Shown: one piece after another, positions 55,888 to 63,699 of the stretch | Layout: every line of letters starts with the position of its first letter | How positions within the stretch are numbered: the first letter of the stretch is position 1 | Source: Fictibacillus solisalsi | Lineage (GTDB): Bacteria; Bacillota; Bacilli; Bacillales; Fictibacillaceae | Length of the DNA stretch: 64,000 nucleotides | Assembly (NCBI RefSeq): GCF_900103485.1 | Contig: NZ_FNHW01000001.1 | Location: 717,418 to 781,417, forward strand | Direction of reading: 5' to 3' | Translations under genes and position numbers: made by a program | Notes under the pieces: model-generated | The model's database searches: none | Seen by the model: the letters and a program-made list of their open reading frames with translations, nothing else | What the model was told of the DNA's origin: nothing

Positions 55888-56301
55888 TTAGAACCTGGTA
55901 GTCGCAATGCCAGAAAAGGTGATGGGACCTGTAATTAAGGCATTATTCAGCAGATTAGAGTTTACAAGCTCTGCGGTTATTGAATAGGCATAGTTGCTTC
56001 CGACCGGAACATTTAGATCAATCGCCTGGAAAGTCACGGTTGCATTTTGGGCGACAGAGAGCTGAAGTTCAGTTACCGTGGAAAAGATGATACCTGTATC
56101 TCGGTATATTTTAAATAGCACAGTAGGATTTCCTAACGAAGCACTGATACCTACCGTTGCATTCAAGATTACTCTGTTGTCGGGAGCAGGAATACTTAAA
56201 CCGAATGCTGCCAGTTTAATAGGAGTGGAAGGAACGTTAATATTTAAAGAACCACTGGAATCAGTGGGTACGCTTGAACCAGACCCTAGATAGGTTGGCA
56301 T
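55888..56301 (-). CDS. ExsC-like beta-rich spore surface protein
   Basis: A 137-residue protein, almost all predicted beta strand, rich in Asn, Ser, Thr and Val with no Cys. RVILNATVGISASLGNPTVL and KIYRDTGIIFSTVTEL resemble exosporium protein C-type proteins (recognised from memory, not aligned). AAGGAGG is eight bases before ATG 56301, and a SigK-like -10 lies close upstream. A structural protein of the spore outer layer is the best reading; a phage-tail-like jelly roll is an alternative. Confidence 0.55.
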   Translation of the reverse strand: MPTYLGSGSSVPTDSSGSLNINVPSTPIKLAAFGLSIPAPDNRVILNATVGISASLGNPTVLFKIYRDTGIIFSTVTELQLSVAQNATVTFQAIDLNVPVGSNYAYSITAELVNSNLLNNALITGPITFSGIATTRF

Positions 56302-56331
56302 AACAATCACCTCCTTTCTATTAGTTTATGT

Positions 56332-56340
56332 AATAGATTA
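56332..56340 (-). promoter_or_regulatory. SigK-like -10 element ahead of the ExsC-like gene
   Basis: CATAAACTA on the minus strand matches CATANNNTA. No AC occurs at the expected 16-17 bases upstream, so this is only a partial match. Confidence 0.3.
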
Positions 56341-56379
56341 AGAGGTGATTGTGTGTTTAACTCTATAAAAATATATTTT

Positions 56380-57450
56380 TTAATAGATTCCAAGAGAACG
56401 CAGCATCGCAGTAAAGCGCATGGCGTATTGCGACGGTAAAAAATTCTGCTGTACATGTGCATATGCGTTTCTTTTTATACGTTGGCTGATCACAGGATTT
56501 TCGAGAAGTTCCAATGCTTCCTTAATTCCTGCATGAAGATCATGAACAGGGAAATGTTTGCCTGTACGGTCATGGATAATAAAACTTTTTGTCCCGTCTG
56601 AATCTGTACATAATACCGGACATCGGCAGCACATTGCCTCTAGAACAGCATAACCAAATCCTTCTACTTTCGATGTTGACAGCAAAAAACCTCCAGAGTC
56701 CCCGATTTGTGAATAATAATCAGGCATTTTCCCATGGGGAATATTATCAAAAAAGGTGATGGAATCCTGAAGTCCCATATTGTGAATGCACGTAGTAAAG
56801 TTTTCTTGTTCTTCCTTTTTTACTACAGAAAGGTCTAAAAACATCCATAATTGGAGATGCGTATAGGTTTTTTTAAGATCATGGACGATAGCAAGGCAAT
56901 CTTTCCAATTTTTGTTATCCTCAATCCTGCCGACCCAGCCGATGACCGGATAGGAAATCTTCGGCATTTTATGGTGGCGGAAGGTCTGAGTATCAATGCA
57001 ATTATGAAAGCAGTAATGAGGTATATCTGGATAATATTTATTAGATAGCTCGATAATATGGGGAGTTCTGGGGATGAGAATTGCGTCTGCATGATTTACT
57101 ACATAAGGGAGACTTCCCAGGAACCATTGTTCAGCAGCGGCAAGACCTCCAAGCCCCTGAACTTCATAAATAACCTTGCCTTTATACCCCCATTGTTTCA
57201 GCTTTGAGACAAGAGGAAAGTGCGAACAGATTAAAACGGCATCATATTCATTTTCAAAAATAATCCGCTGAATCTCGTCTTCTTCTTCAGTGAGAAAAGT
57301 TGTTTCATCTTTAATATTTTGCAGTCCGGGACCTTCCCAAAAGTAAAGGAAATGAAAGGATATTCCATATCGCTGTAAGGCTTTGCTCCGCTGTCTGGCA
57401 AGCGTTTCCACTCCACCACTCGGGTAATAATAAATAAATAATATTTTCAT
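56380..57450 (-). CDS. Family-4 glycosyltransferase
   Basis: A 356-residue GT-B enzyme that begins MKILFIYYYPSGGVET and has VIGWVGRIEDNKNWKD, a central glycosyltransferase-1 motif. The KVEGFGYAVLEAMCCRCPVL segment follows, in which the Glu-x7-Glu nucleotide-sugar site is typical of retaining GT4 enzymes. ATG 57450 follows AGAAGGGAG. It is third in the subtilase, sulfotransferase, GT4 operon (22-base gap). Substrates unknown. Confidence 0.85.
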   Translation of the reverse strand: MKILFIYYYPSGGVETLARQRSKALQRYGISFHFLYFWEGPGLQNIKDETTFLTEEEDEIQRIIFENEYDAVLICSHFPLVSKLKQWGYKGKVIYEVQGLGGLAAAEQWFLGSLPYVVNHADAILIPRTPHIIELSNKYYPDIPHYCFHNCIDTQTFRHHKMPKISYPVIGWVGRIEDNKNWKDCLAIVHDLKKTYTHLQLWMFLDLSVVKKEEQENFTTCIHNMGLQDSITFFDNIPHGKMPDYYSQIGDSGGFLLSTSKVEGFGYAVLEAMCCRCPVLCTDSDGTKSFIIHDRTGKHFPVHDLHAGIKEALELLENPVISQRIKRNAYAHVQQNFLPSQYAMRFTAMLRSLGIY

Positions 57451-57472
57451 TATGGACTCCCTTCTGAATAAA

Positions 57473-58258
57473 TTACCAGCTGTAATCATGTTCATAGCCG
57501 GAACGAATAAGTAAATCACCTGCTTTTTCTTTGAAGATTTGTTTAATCAATCCATCAAATTCATTATTCCACGAGCCGATTTTTCCTGAACGGAAGGTTG
57601 CCGAAGATTGGGGATTAATATTTCCAATCATATACTCTAGCATTTCTTCCTTAGAAACTAGTGAAACTATATCCCCGTATAAATAGTTAACAATTCTCGA
57701 TAGAGTTTCTTTTCGATCCTCTTCGTTTCTGATTAAATCCTCAAAGCGTACATGTAAGGTGTCTTCATCTTCAAGCCATCGATAGAACCGTGACATATAC
57801 GTTTGAAAATCCGGCCAACGTGGAGTTCCATATAATAAAGTAATCAATTTCAGTTTTACAGTCATTTCAGGGGAGTTAAAAAGGGTATGCAAAGGATGTT
57901 CAGACCAGTTCTTCCCAATGAAATATGCAAGTGAGACCAGGACATCTCTTGGATCCCTATATAGGAAGATGTGTTTCATTTGTAAAGATTGAAGAATATC
58001 AGCATATTCCTTTGTATAAAACACATGTCCAAGCCCAAATTCATTTGCTTTAAGCTCGGTTAAGCGGAAATGGTGGTCTCTATACAATTCCAGAAAAAAT
58101 TCAGGCTTCTGGGTGATGGTATCAAAAAAAAATTTCTTTTTTCCGTTTTGGATATCCATGGAGATCCCTGGAATTCCATTTAAAATTTGATGAAGCATAT
58201 GAGTCCCGCTTTTCGGAACTGAGGTCATTAGAAACGGAGGCAAAGACGTATTGGTCAT
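57473..58258 (-). CDS. PAPS-dependent sulfotransferase
   Basis: A 261-residue cytoplasmic sulfotransferase. The 5'-phosphosulfate loop PKSGTH (15-20), the 3'-phosphate motif YRDPRDVLVSLAYF (from Tyr100, with Arg101 and Ser109), and the C-terminal RSGKIGSWNNEF match the cytosolic sulfotransferase family. It would transfer sulfate from PAPS to a hydroxyl or amine, here most likely on a glycan or glycolipid. It lies 9 bases from the subtilase and 22 from the GT4. Sulfotransferases are uncommon in Bacillus, which makes this locus notable. Confidence 0.87.
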   Translation of the reverse strand: MTNTSLPPFLMTSVPKSGTHMLHQILNGIPGISMDIQNGKKKFFFDTITQKPEFFLELYRDHHFRLTELKANEFGLGHVFYTKEYADILQSLQMKHIFLYRDPRDVLVSLAYFIGKNWSEHPLHTLFNSPEMTVKLKLITLLYGTPRWPDFQTYMSRFYRWLEDEDTLHVRFEDLIRNEEDRKETLSRIVNYLYGDIVSLVSKEEMLEYMIGNINPQSSATFRSGKIGSWNNEFDGLIKQIFKEKAGDLLIRSGYEHDYSW

Positions 58259-58267
58259 AAATGTATA

Positions 58268-59491
58268 TTACTCCTTAACTTTTATTGAAAATAAATGTTT
58301 CAGGTTAAAGCAATCTCCTTTGTTCGCTCCAACCATTGCCAAACGCATATATTTTTGAACAGCCTCGGGTTTTAACGGGGGATACGCCTGTAATAATAGG
58401 GCAGCGGTTCCGGAACAGAATCCGGCAGCGATGGAAGAACCGGAGAGTGAAATATAATCTGAGTTTAGTACAAAGGGTTCAAGCTGTTTTGCAAGGATGG
58501 AATTGGGCGATAGAGGCCCAGCAATGCTAAGACCCGGGAATAGGAAATCCGGTTTATCAAACCCTGAAATATTGGAGAGGACACTTGTGAAAATACTGCT
58601 AACCACTGGGCTTGTTTCAGATGTTTCTCTGTCATTTACTGCACCAGCGGCAATGACAAAAGGATGATGAGCGGGGGAAATGATAGTTCCGCCAGACGAA
58701 ACATTATCCACTGCAGTAGAAACTACTATACCTGATTCAACGGCAAGAGCTGCTGAAACACTTAAAGGGTCATAGTGGCGAGCTTCCTGCTGGATGGCCA
58801 GCCCTAATGAAAGATTTATAATTCTGATATTATGCTTTTGTTGATGCTGAATGCAATAATCGATTCCTGCCATAACAGATGACATAAAACCAACTCCGTT
58901 TTTATCCAATACTTTGATGCCCAAGAGATTAGCTTTAGGAGCAAGTCCCGCATAATTCCCCTTTGAAGCAAAACCATTCCCGGCTATACACCCGGAAATG
59001 TGCGTCCCATGCCCGTTATCATCATACGGCTGAGAAATGCCATTGACAAAGTCTTTAAATTCTTTTATACGGTTTACAGGATTTGTGAAATCTGGATGGG
59101 GGAAAATTCCTGTGTCCAGAACAGCAATGGTAACTCCTTCACCTGTCAAACCATGTTCTTTATAGATATAATCTGCGTTCATTGTTATTTTGGCTTTGTT
59201 ACAGAAGGCATATAAAAGACGATCTAGATAGAGACCTTCGACTTCAGAAAGGGATGAAATAATACGTATTGTTTCTAAAGATAGTTGACCGCTAATAAAA
59301 GGTAAGTTGGCGTATTGGTATTTTATAACGTCATGGGCAGGAGATAGAAGGCGATGCAATTGATCTGGTGATTGGGGGTTTTTCATCTTTATAATGACTG
59401 GAACTGATTCATCATTTGAATCTGTCAATGTCAACAGGTGCTCAATGAGGGATTGATCCATTTTATGATTGAATTGTGTATGGCCGTCCAT
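58268..59491 (-). CDS. Subtilase-family serine protease, first gene of a SigK-type operon
   Basis: A 407-residue S8 peptidase. The triad is Asp126 (AVLDTGIF), His161 (DNGHGTHISG) and Ser353 (LSGSSIAAGF), with Asn263 in the oxyanion position. Residues about 30-95 look like an I9-type propeptide. No signal peptide is present, so it acts in the cytoplasm or in the mother cell. ATG 59491 follows GGAAGG. An AprX-like comparison is possible, but the spore promoter suggests maturation of coat or exosporium proteins. Confidence 0.88.
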   Translation of the reverse strand: MDGHTQFNHKMDQSLIEHLLTLTDSNDESVPVIIKMKNPQSPDQLHRLLSPAHDVIKYQYANLPFISGQLSLETIRIISSLSEVEGLYLDRLLYAFCNKAKITMNADYIYKEHGLTGEGVTIAVLDTGIFPHPDFTNPVNRIKEFKDFVNGISQPYDDNGHGTHISGCIAGNGFASKGNYAGLAPKANLLGIKVLDKNGVGFMSSVMAGIDYCIQHQQKHNIRIINLSLGLAIQQEARHYDPLSVSAALAVESGIVVSTAVDNVSSGGTIISPAHHPFVIAAGAVNDRETSETSPVVSSIFTSVLSNISGFDKPDFLFPGLSIAGPLSPNSILAKQLEPFVLNSDYISLSGSSIAAGFCSGTAALLLQAYPPLKPEAVQKYMRLAMVGANKGDCFNLKHLFSIKVKE

Positions 59492-59537
59492 TAAACCTTC
59501 CTTCCTCAAAGATTTTTTTCCTGCGTTTTGCATACTA

Positions 59538-59566
59538 TATCATATGAAACTGTAAGAAGAATTGTA
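59538..59566 (-). promoter_or_regulatory. SigK-type promoter of the subtilase-sulfotransferase-GT4 operon
   Basis: On the minus strand AC (59565-59564, in TACA), exactly 17 bases, and CATATGATA (59546-59538) match the SigK consensus AC-N17-CATANNNTA fully. The predicted start lies about 40 bases before the subtilase ATG. Confidence 0.7.
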
Positions 59567-59620
59567 TAGGGACTTGTTTATAAATAGGGCTTTCGCGGCA
59601 GAAAAATAGCCGAACAAATA

Positions 59621-59648
59621 ACCGAAGACAAGCGAATAGCATAAAGTG
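59621..59648 (+). promoter_or_regulatory. Candidate SigK-type promoter of the GT2-galE unit
   Basis: AACC supplies AC (59621-59622 region), followed by 17 bases and GCATAAAGTG (59639-59648), one base away from CATANNNTA. It lies divergent from the subtilase promoter. Confidence 0.45.
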
Positions 59649-59704
59649 ATTGTAATGTATCTGGAAAGAGGGATGGTTTTGTTGAAGAGAATGAGAGGGG
59701 TATT

Positions 59705-60694
59705 ATGCTAGTATCTGTTGTAATGCCTGTTTATAATGGTGAAGTTTATTTAAGGGAATCTGTTGATAGTGTCCTAAATCAAACCTATAAACATTTCGAA
59801 TTAATCGTTGTAAACGATGGATCCACAGACCGTACGAAAGATATTTTGAATTCATTAAATGATGATCGAATAAAGGTTATTCATCTTGAACACAACGGTG
59901 GAGCCGCAAATGCATTAAATATTGGCATTAAAGAAGCGAAAGGGGAGTGGATCGCTATTCAAGATGCTGATGACATCTGTTTACCCAACAAGTTAGAGGA
60001 ACAGATACGTTATATCCGTGAACATAAGGATGTAACGGCTGTAGGTTCTCTTATAGAATGTATTTCTGGTCATGCTGAAGTTTCTAGGAGAAATCTGCAA
60101 ATAGAAGCCACTAGAAATCATCTATCTTCTAAAGAGCATATAAACGCATATCGTTTCTATTTAAACCCTTTTTGCCATGGATCTGTTTTATTTTCTAAAT
60201 CAATCTTTGATCAAGTAGGCGGCTATGACCTTCAATATAAAATATGTTATGACTATGATTTATGGTTAAGGATGCTTGAGAGAACCTCTATTCATAAAAT
60301 ACCCATTGTGTTGTATCAGTATCGTGTCCATTCTGATTCGATCAGCCGAAACAATCAGGAAATAATAAATGAAGATTGGTTAGTAGCATCTAAGCATATC
60401 AAAAAAAGATTAAAGGACAGGTATAAAAGAGAGCCGAGTTTTATAGTATTTGGCAAAGAAGAGGCATGCAAGGATTTTAAACAAGTCAGTTTAATTAATA
60501 GGATAGTTGTATCAGAATATTTTTTTAAAGATTTTGACGATGATGATATGCTACAGCTTTATAAAGAGAGGTGCATCGATGGGATTATTTTTTTAGAAGA
60601 TATTAGCCTGATAAGCGTGTTTTATAAACTGCAGGAAAAAGGGCTAGAGCTGAATAAAAATTTGTATAAAATTTGGGCAGGATATTATAAATAA
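59705..60694 (+). CDS. Family-2 glycosyltransferase
   Basis: A 329-residue GT-A enzyme with SVVMPVYNGEVYLRESVDSV, VVNDGSTDRT and an IQDADDICLPNK metal/nucleotide site, plus DYDLWLRMLERT near residue 185. The C-terminal 100 residues are an extra domain of unknown role. ATG 59705 follows GAGAGGGG. It is followed by galE after 55 bases and probably uses a sugar made by the cluster. Confidence 0.88.
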   Translation: MLVSVVMPVYNGEVYLRESVDSVLNQTYKHFELIVVNDGSTDRTKDILNSLNDDRIKVIHLEHNGGAANALNIGIKEAKGEWIAIQDADDICLPNKLEEQIRYIREHKDVTAVGSLIECISGHAEVSRRNLQIEATRNHLSSKEHINAYRFYLNPFCHGSVLFSKSIFDQVGGYDLQYKICYDYDLWLRMLERTSIHKIPIVLYQYRVHSDSISRNNQEIINEDWLVASKHIKKRLKDRYKREPSFIVFGKEEACKDFKQVSLINRIVVSEYFFKDFDDDDMLQLYKERCIDGIIFLEDISLISVFYKLQEKGLELNKNLYKIWAGYYK

Positions 60695-60749
60695 CACTGT
60701 TGCATGGATGAGAATGTGTAATAATCGTCTTGGAAATGGAGGCAGCAGC

Positions 60750-61787
60750 ATGTCCATTTTAGTTACTGGAGGCGCAGGTTATATTGGCACACATACGTGT
60801 GTTGAACTTTTAAAGAAAGGCTATGACATTGTCGTGTTAGATACTTTGTCTAACAGTAAAAGAGAATCAGTGAACCGGGTAATGGAGATCGCCTGCAGAA
60901 ATTTTAAATTTGAACACGTGGATCTTGTAGAGAAAAAGGAACTTGAAAGGGTCTTTACTGAGAATAAAATTGATGGTGTCGTTCACTTTGCCGGATTAAA
61001 AGCAGTTGGAGAGTCGGTTGAAAAGCCTCTTGATTATTATCGAAATAATGTAATAGGCACGATTGTGCTTTGTGAGGTCATGCAGCAGTTTGGTGTAAAA
61101 AACATGGTGGTTAGTTCTTCTGCTGCGGTCTATGGTACAACCCAAAAAATGCCAATAGCAGAGGATGCACCGCTTGGTCCCGCCAACCCGTATGGCAGGA
61201 CGAAGTTTATGATGGAAGAAATACTTCGAGATCTGTATGTTGCAGATAAAGAATGGAGCATTGCTATCCTGCGATATTTCAATCCCGTTGGAGCACATGA
61301 AAGCGGCCGGATCGGGGAGGACCTGAGCGGAATCCCAAACAACTTAACACCGTATATTACACAGGTTGCTATCGGGAGATTAAAGGAAGTTAATATCTTT
61401 GGAAATGATTTTCATACTAAAGATGGTACAGGAGTCAGGGATTATATCCATATCACAGACCTGGCAAAGGGACACTTAAAAGCCTTAGAAAAAGTGTTGG
61501 CTGGAAATGGTGTGGAAGCTTATAATCTTGGGACTGGAATAGGATACAGTGTGATGGAAATGATCGCCGCGTTTGAAAGAGTAACTGGACAAAAGATACC
61601 TTATAAAGTCGTGAACCGCCGTCCTGGTGACGTTGCTGTTAGTTATGCAGATCCTGCTAAAGCCAGGAGAGTACTCGGCTGGGAAGCGCAAAAGGGTCTT
61701 GATGAAATGTGTGCTGATGCTTGGAAATGGCAGAAGAACAATTTTTATGGCTTCAATAATAAAAAACAACCAGTTAAAGAAGAATGA
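60750..61787 (+). CDS. galE: UDP-glucose 4-epimerase GalE
   Basis: Interconverts UDP-glucose and UDP-galactose (and in some enzymes the N-acetyl forms). The 345-residue SDR has TGGAGYIGTHTCVELL, SSSAAVYGTTQKMPI, the active-site NPYGRTKFMME (Tyr-x3-Lys), LRYFNPVGAHESG and GTGVRDYIHITDLAKGH, all GalE motifs. ATG 60750 follows GGAGG at seven bases; an upstream frame from 60708 is not supported. It supplies a precursor for the surrounding glycosyltransferases. Confidence 0.94.
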   Translation: MSILVTGGAGYIGTHTCVELLKKGYDIVVLDTLSNSKRESVNRVMEIACRNFKFEHVDLVEKKELERVFTENKIDGVVHFAGLKAVGESVEKPLDYYRNNVIGTIVLCEVMQQFGVKNMVVSSSAAVYGTTQKMPIAEDAPLGPANPYGRTKFMMEEILRDLYVADKEWSIAILRYFNPVGAHESGRIGEDLSGIPNNLTPYITQVAIGRLKEVNIFGNDFHTKDGTGVRDYIHITDLAKGHLKALEKVLAGNGVEAYNLGTGIGYSVMEMIAAFERVTGQKIPYKVVNRRPGDVAVSYADPAKARRVLGWEAQKGLDEMCADAWKWQKNNFYGFNNKKQPVKEE

Positions 61788-62160
61788 ATGCTAGTTTCAA
61801 TTATAATGGCAGTTTACAATGCTGAAAGCTATGTTGAAAAGGCTATAAAACGTATTTTACTGATCGATCCTATGACATTCATGTGTCAATAAAAGATTAT
61901 GCATTTAGATAAAAAATCAAAGGGCAGCTTATTGCTTAAATTTAGGGACTAACCAGGCTAATGGTAGTTTGATTGCGATTGCTCCTTAAGAGGGATGCAG
62001 TAATTTTTCTTAACTGTTATAAATTATTAGGAGTTTATGAGGAGTTAAAACAACAGGGGTTGATTTTTAACGATAATTTGTTCAGGGTCATGGTTTGATC
62101 TCTACTTACTAAAATGCAATTTGTAATGGATAATCGTGGTTTTTGCCTATACATCCCCGT
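61788..62160 (+). pseudogene. Broken family-2 glycosyltransferase remnant
   Basis: ATG 61788, one base after the galE stop, opens MLVSIIMAVYNAESYVEKA, a typical GT2 N-terminus, but a stop comes at 61890-61892. A later piece in another frame reads NLGTNQANGSLIAIAP, the usual acceptor-loop and DxD approach of GT2. The next frames are short. It is a truncated and frameshifted gene, not functional as a whole. Confidence 0.7.
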
Positions 62161-62213
62161 GGTTGGTGAATAGATTAAACTAATACGACGTATTTAGGTT
62201 TCGGGGGTGTGCG

Positions 62214-62897
62214 ATGCTTAACGCTGGGAATGAACGGATATTAATCATAGCGCCTCACTCTGATGATGAGGTATTGGGCTGTGGAGGATTGATTGAAAGA
62301 GCATGCGGGTTAGGAAATCAAGTGAAAGTTGTCATTGCAGCATTAGGAGACACAACATTCATTCATTCTGGAATGAAAGTGACGGCTGATATTAGAAAAA
62401 AGGAATTGTCCGATGCCTTATCATTACTAGGTTGTGGGGATTATGAAGTAATGTTTGAAGACAAAGAAGGGATTTTGGACACCATTCCGCAAAAACAATT
62501 AGTATCAAAAATTGATGACATCTTGATCAGGTTTAAACCCTCAATGGTTTTCATCCCCTATCCAAGTTTTCATCAGGATCATAAGGCGCTTTTTCATGCC
62601 TGCATGGCCAGCTTAAGGCCGCAGCCGAATCAAAATTATAAGTTAATTGCTATGTATGAATACCCTTTAATCGTCTGGCAGTATCCTCGAATTAACAATG
62701 CCGGTGAACTTTACTTGGATCTTAGGGAAAAAATAGAAATGAAGGTAGAAGCAATGAAGTTGCATGTTTCCCAAATCCGTGAGTCCCAACATCTTATTTC
62801 ACCAGAAAGCATAAAGAAATGGGCAGAAAAAAGAGGGATGGAGATCGGGTGCCAATATGCTGAGAAGTATTATATTTTACGTGCACAGCTTTTCTAG
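62214..62897 (+). CDS. PIG-L/LmbE-family N-deacetylase
   Basis: A 227-residue zinc-dependent deacetylase. The metal site is IIAPHSDDEVLGCGG (His15, Asp17-Asp18), with a second histidine motif SFHQDHKALFHA. PIG-L enzymes remove N-acetyl groups from GlcNAc-containing molecules such as GlcNAc-malate, GlcNAc-PI or nucleotide sugars. In this locus a free amine on the glycan could then be methylated or left positive. GGGGGTG precedes ATG 62214. Confidence 0.88.
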   Translation: MLNAGNERILIIAPHSDDEVLGCGGLIERACGLGNQVKVVIAALGDTTFIHSGMKVTADIRKKELSDALSLLGCGDYEVMFEDKEGILDTIPQKQLVSKIDDILIRFKPSMVFIPYPSFHQDHKALFHACMASLRPQPNQNYKLIAMYEYPLIVWQYPRINNAGELYLDLREKIEMKVEAMKLHVSQIRESQHLISPESIKKWAEKRGMEIGCQYAEKYYILRAQLF

Positions 62898-62936
62898 CAT
62901 CATGCAAGGATTAAAAGAGTCATTAAGGAGGGGCTT

Positions 62937-63557
62937 TTGCTGAATAACTATTCAATAAGACCCAAAAGCAGAAATTTTGGTTTCGACAGGGGAAAACCTA
63001 TTGATCGATTTTACATCGAGAGATTTTTAGAAAATAACCGTAGAGAGATACAAGGACATGTTCTTGAAATAGGAGATAACTTTTATACAAGGACCTATGG
63101 AGATAATGTTACAAAAAGCGATGTGCTGAACCTCATCTCTTCACCTGAAGCAACGATTGTTGGTGACTTGGCAACAGGAGAAAATATTCCCCAAGGTGTT
63201 TTTGATTGTATTATTCTTACCCAGGTCATACATGTCATTTATGATATTAAAATGGCATTAAAGCATACATTCAACGCGTTAAAACCAGGGGGAACATTGC
63301 TGTTAACGACTTCTGGTTTAAGCGCTAGCTGCCGAACAGATTTTCATGGAGACTATTGGAGACTTACTGATACTTCATTAAGAATGCTGTTGAATGAACT
63401 TGTTGATGAAGAAAGGATAGAAATTGATGTATTTGGCAATGTAGCTGTAGCAAAAGCATTTCTTGACGGTTTGGCAATTCATGAAATCCCTGAAGCCATT
63501 TTAGGCATTAAGGATGACCATTATCAGGTGATTCTAACCGCAAAAGTTAAAAAATAA
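62937..63557 (+). CDS. SAM-dependent methyltransferase (class I)
   Basis: A 206-residue protein with a Rossmann-type methyltransferase core. VLEIGDNFYTRTY is an altered motif I, FDCIILTQVIHVIYD is the post-II strand, and ALKPGGTLLLTTSG is motif III/IV. It starts at TTG 62937 with AAGGAGGGG upstream. It is 39 bases after the deacetylase on the same strand and probably co-transcribed. Acceptor (sugar, small molecule or protein) unknown; a sugar O- or N-methyltransferase fits the context. Confidence 0.78.
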   Translation: MLNNYSIRPKSRNFGFDRGKPIDRFYIERFLENNRREIQGHVLEIGDNFYTRTYGDNVTKSDVLNLISSPEATIVGDLATGENIPQGVFDCIILTQVIHVIYDIKMALKHTFNALKPGGTLLLTTSGLSASCRTDFHGDYWRLTDTSLRMLLNELVDEERIEIDVFGNVAVAKAFLDGLAIHEIPEAILGIKDDHYQVILTAKVKK

Positions 63558-63564
63558 CGATGAT

Positions 63565-63593
63565 AAGAGCAGATAAGAATTGCTCTTTTTTTT
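63565..63593 (+). terminator. Terminator after the methyltransferase
   Basis: AAGAGCA (63565-63571) pairs with TGCTCTT (63581-63587), followed by T to 63593. Confidence 0.8.
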
Positions 63594-63699
63594 ATTGATA
63601 CAAACATCAGTACAATCAGGAAGGGATAAAGTGCATATAAAATAACAAGGAATATTTTCATTTACAGGATATTATAAATTTTAGGAGGTGTTTAAGTAG

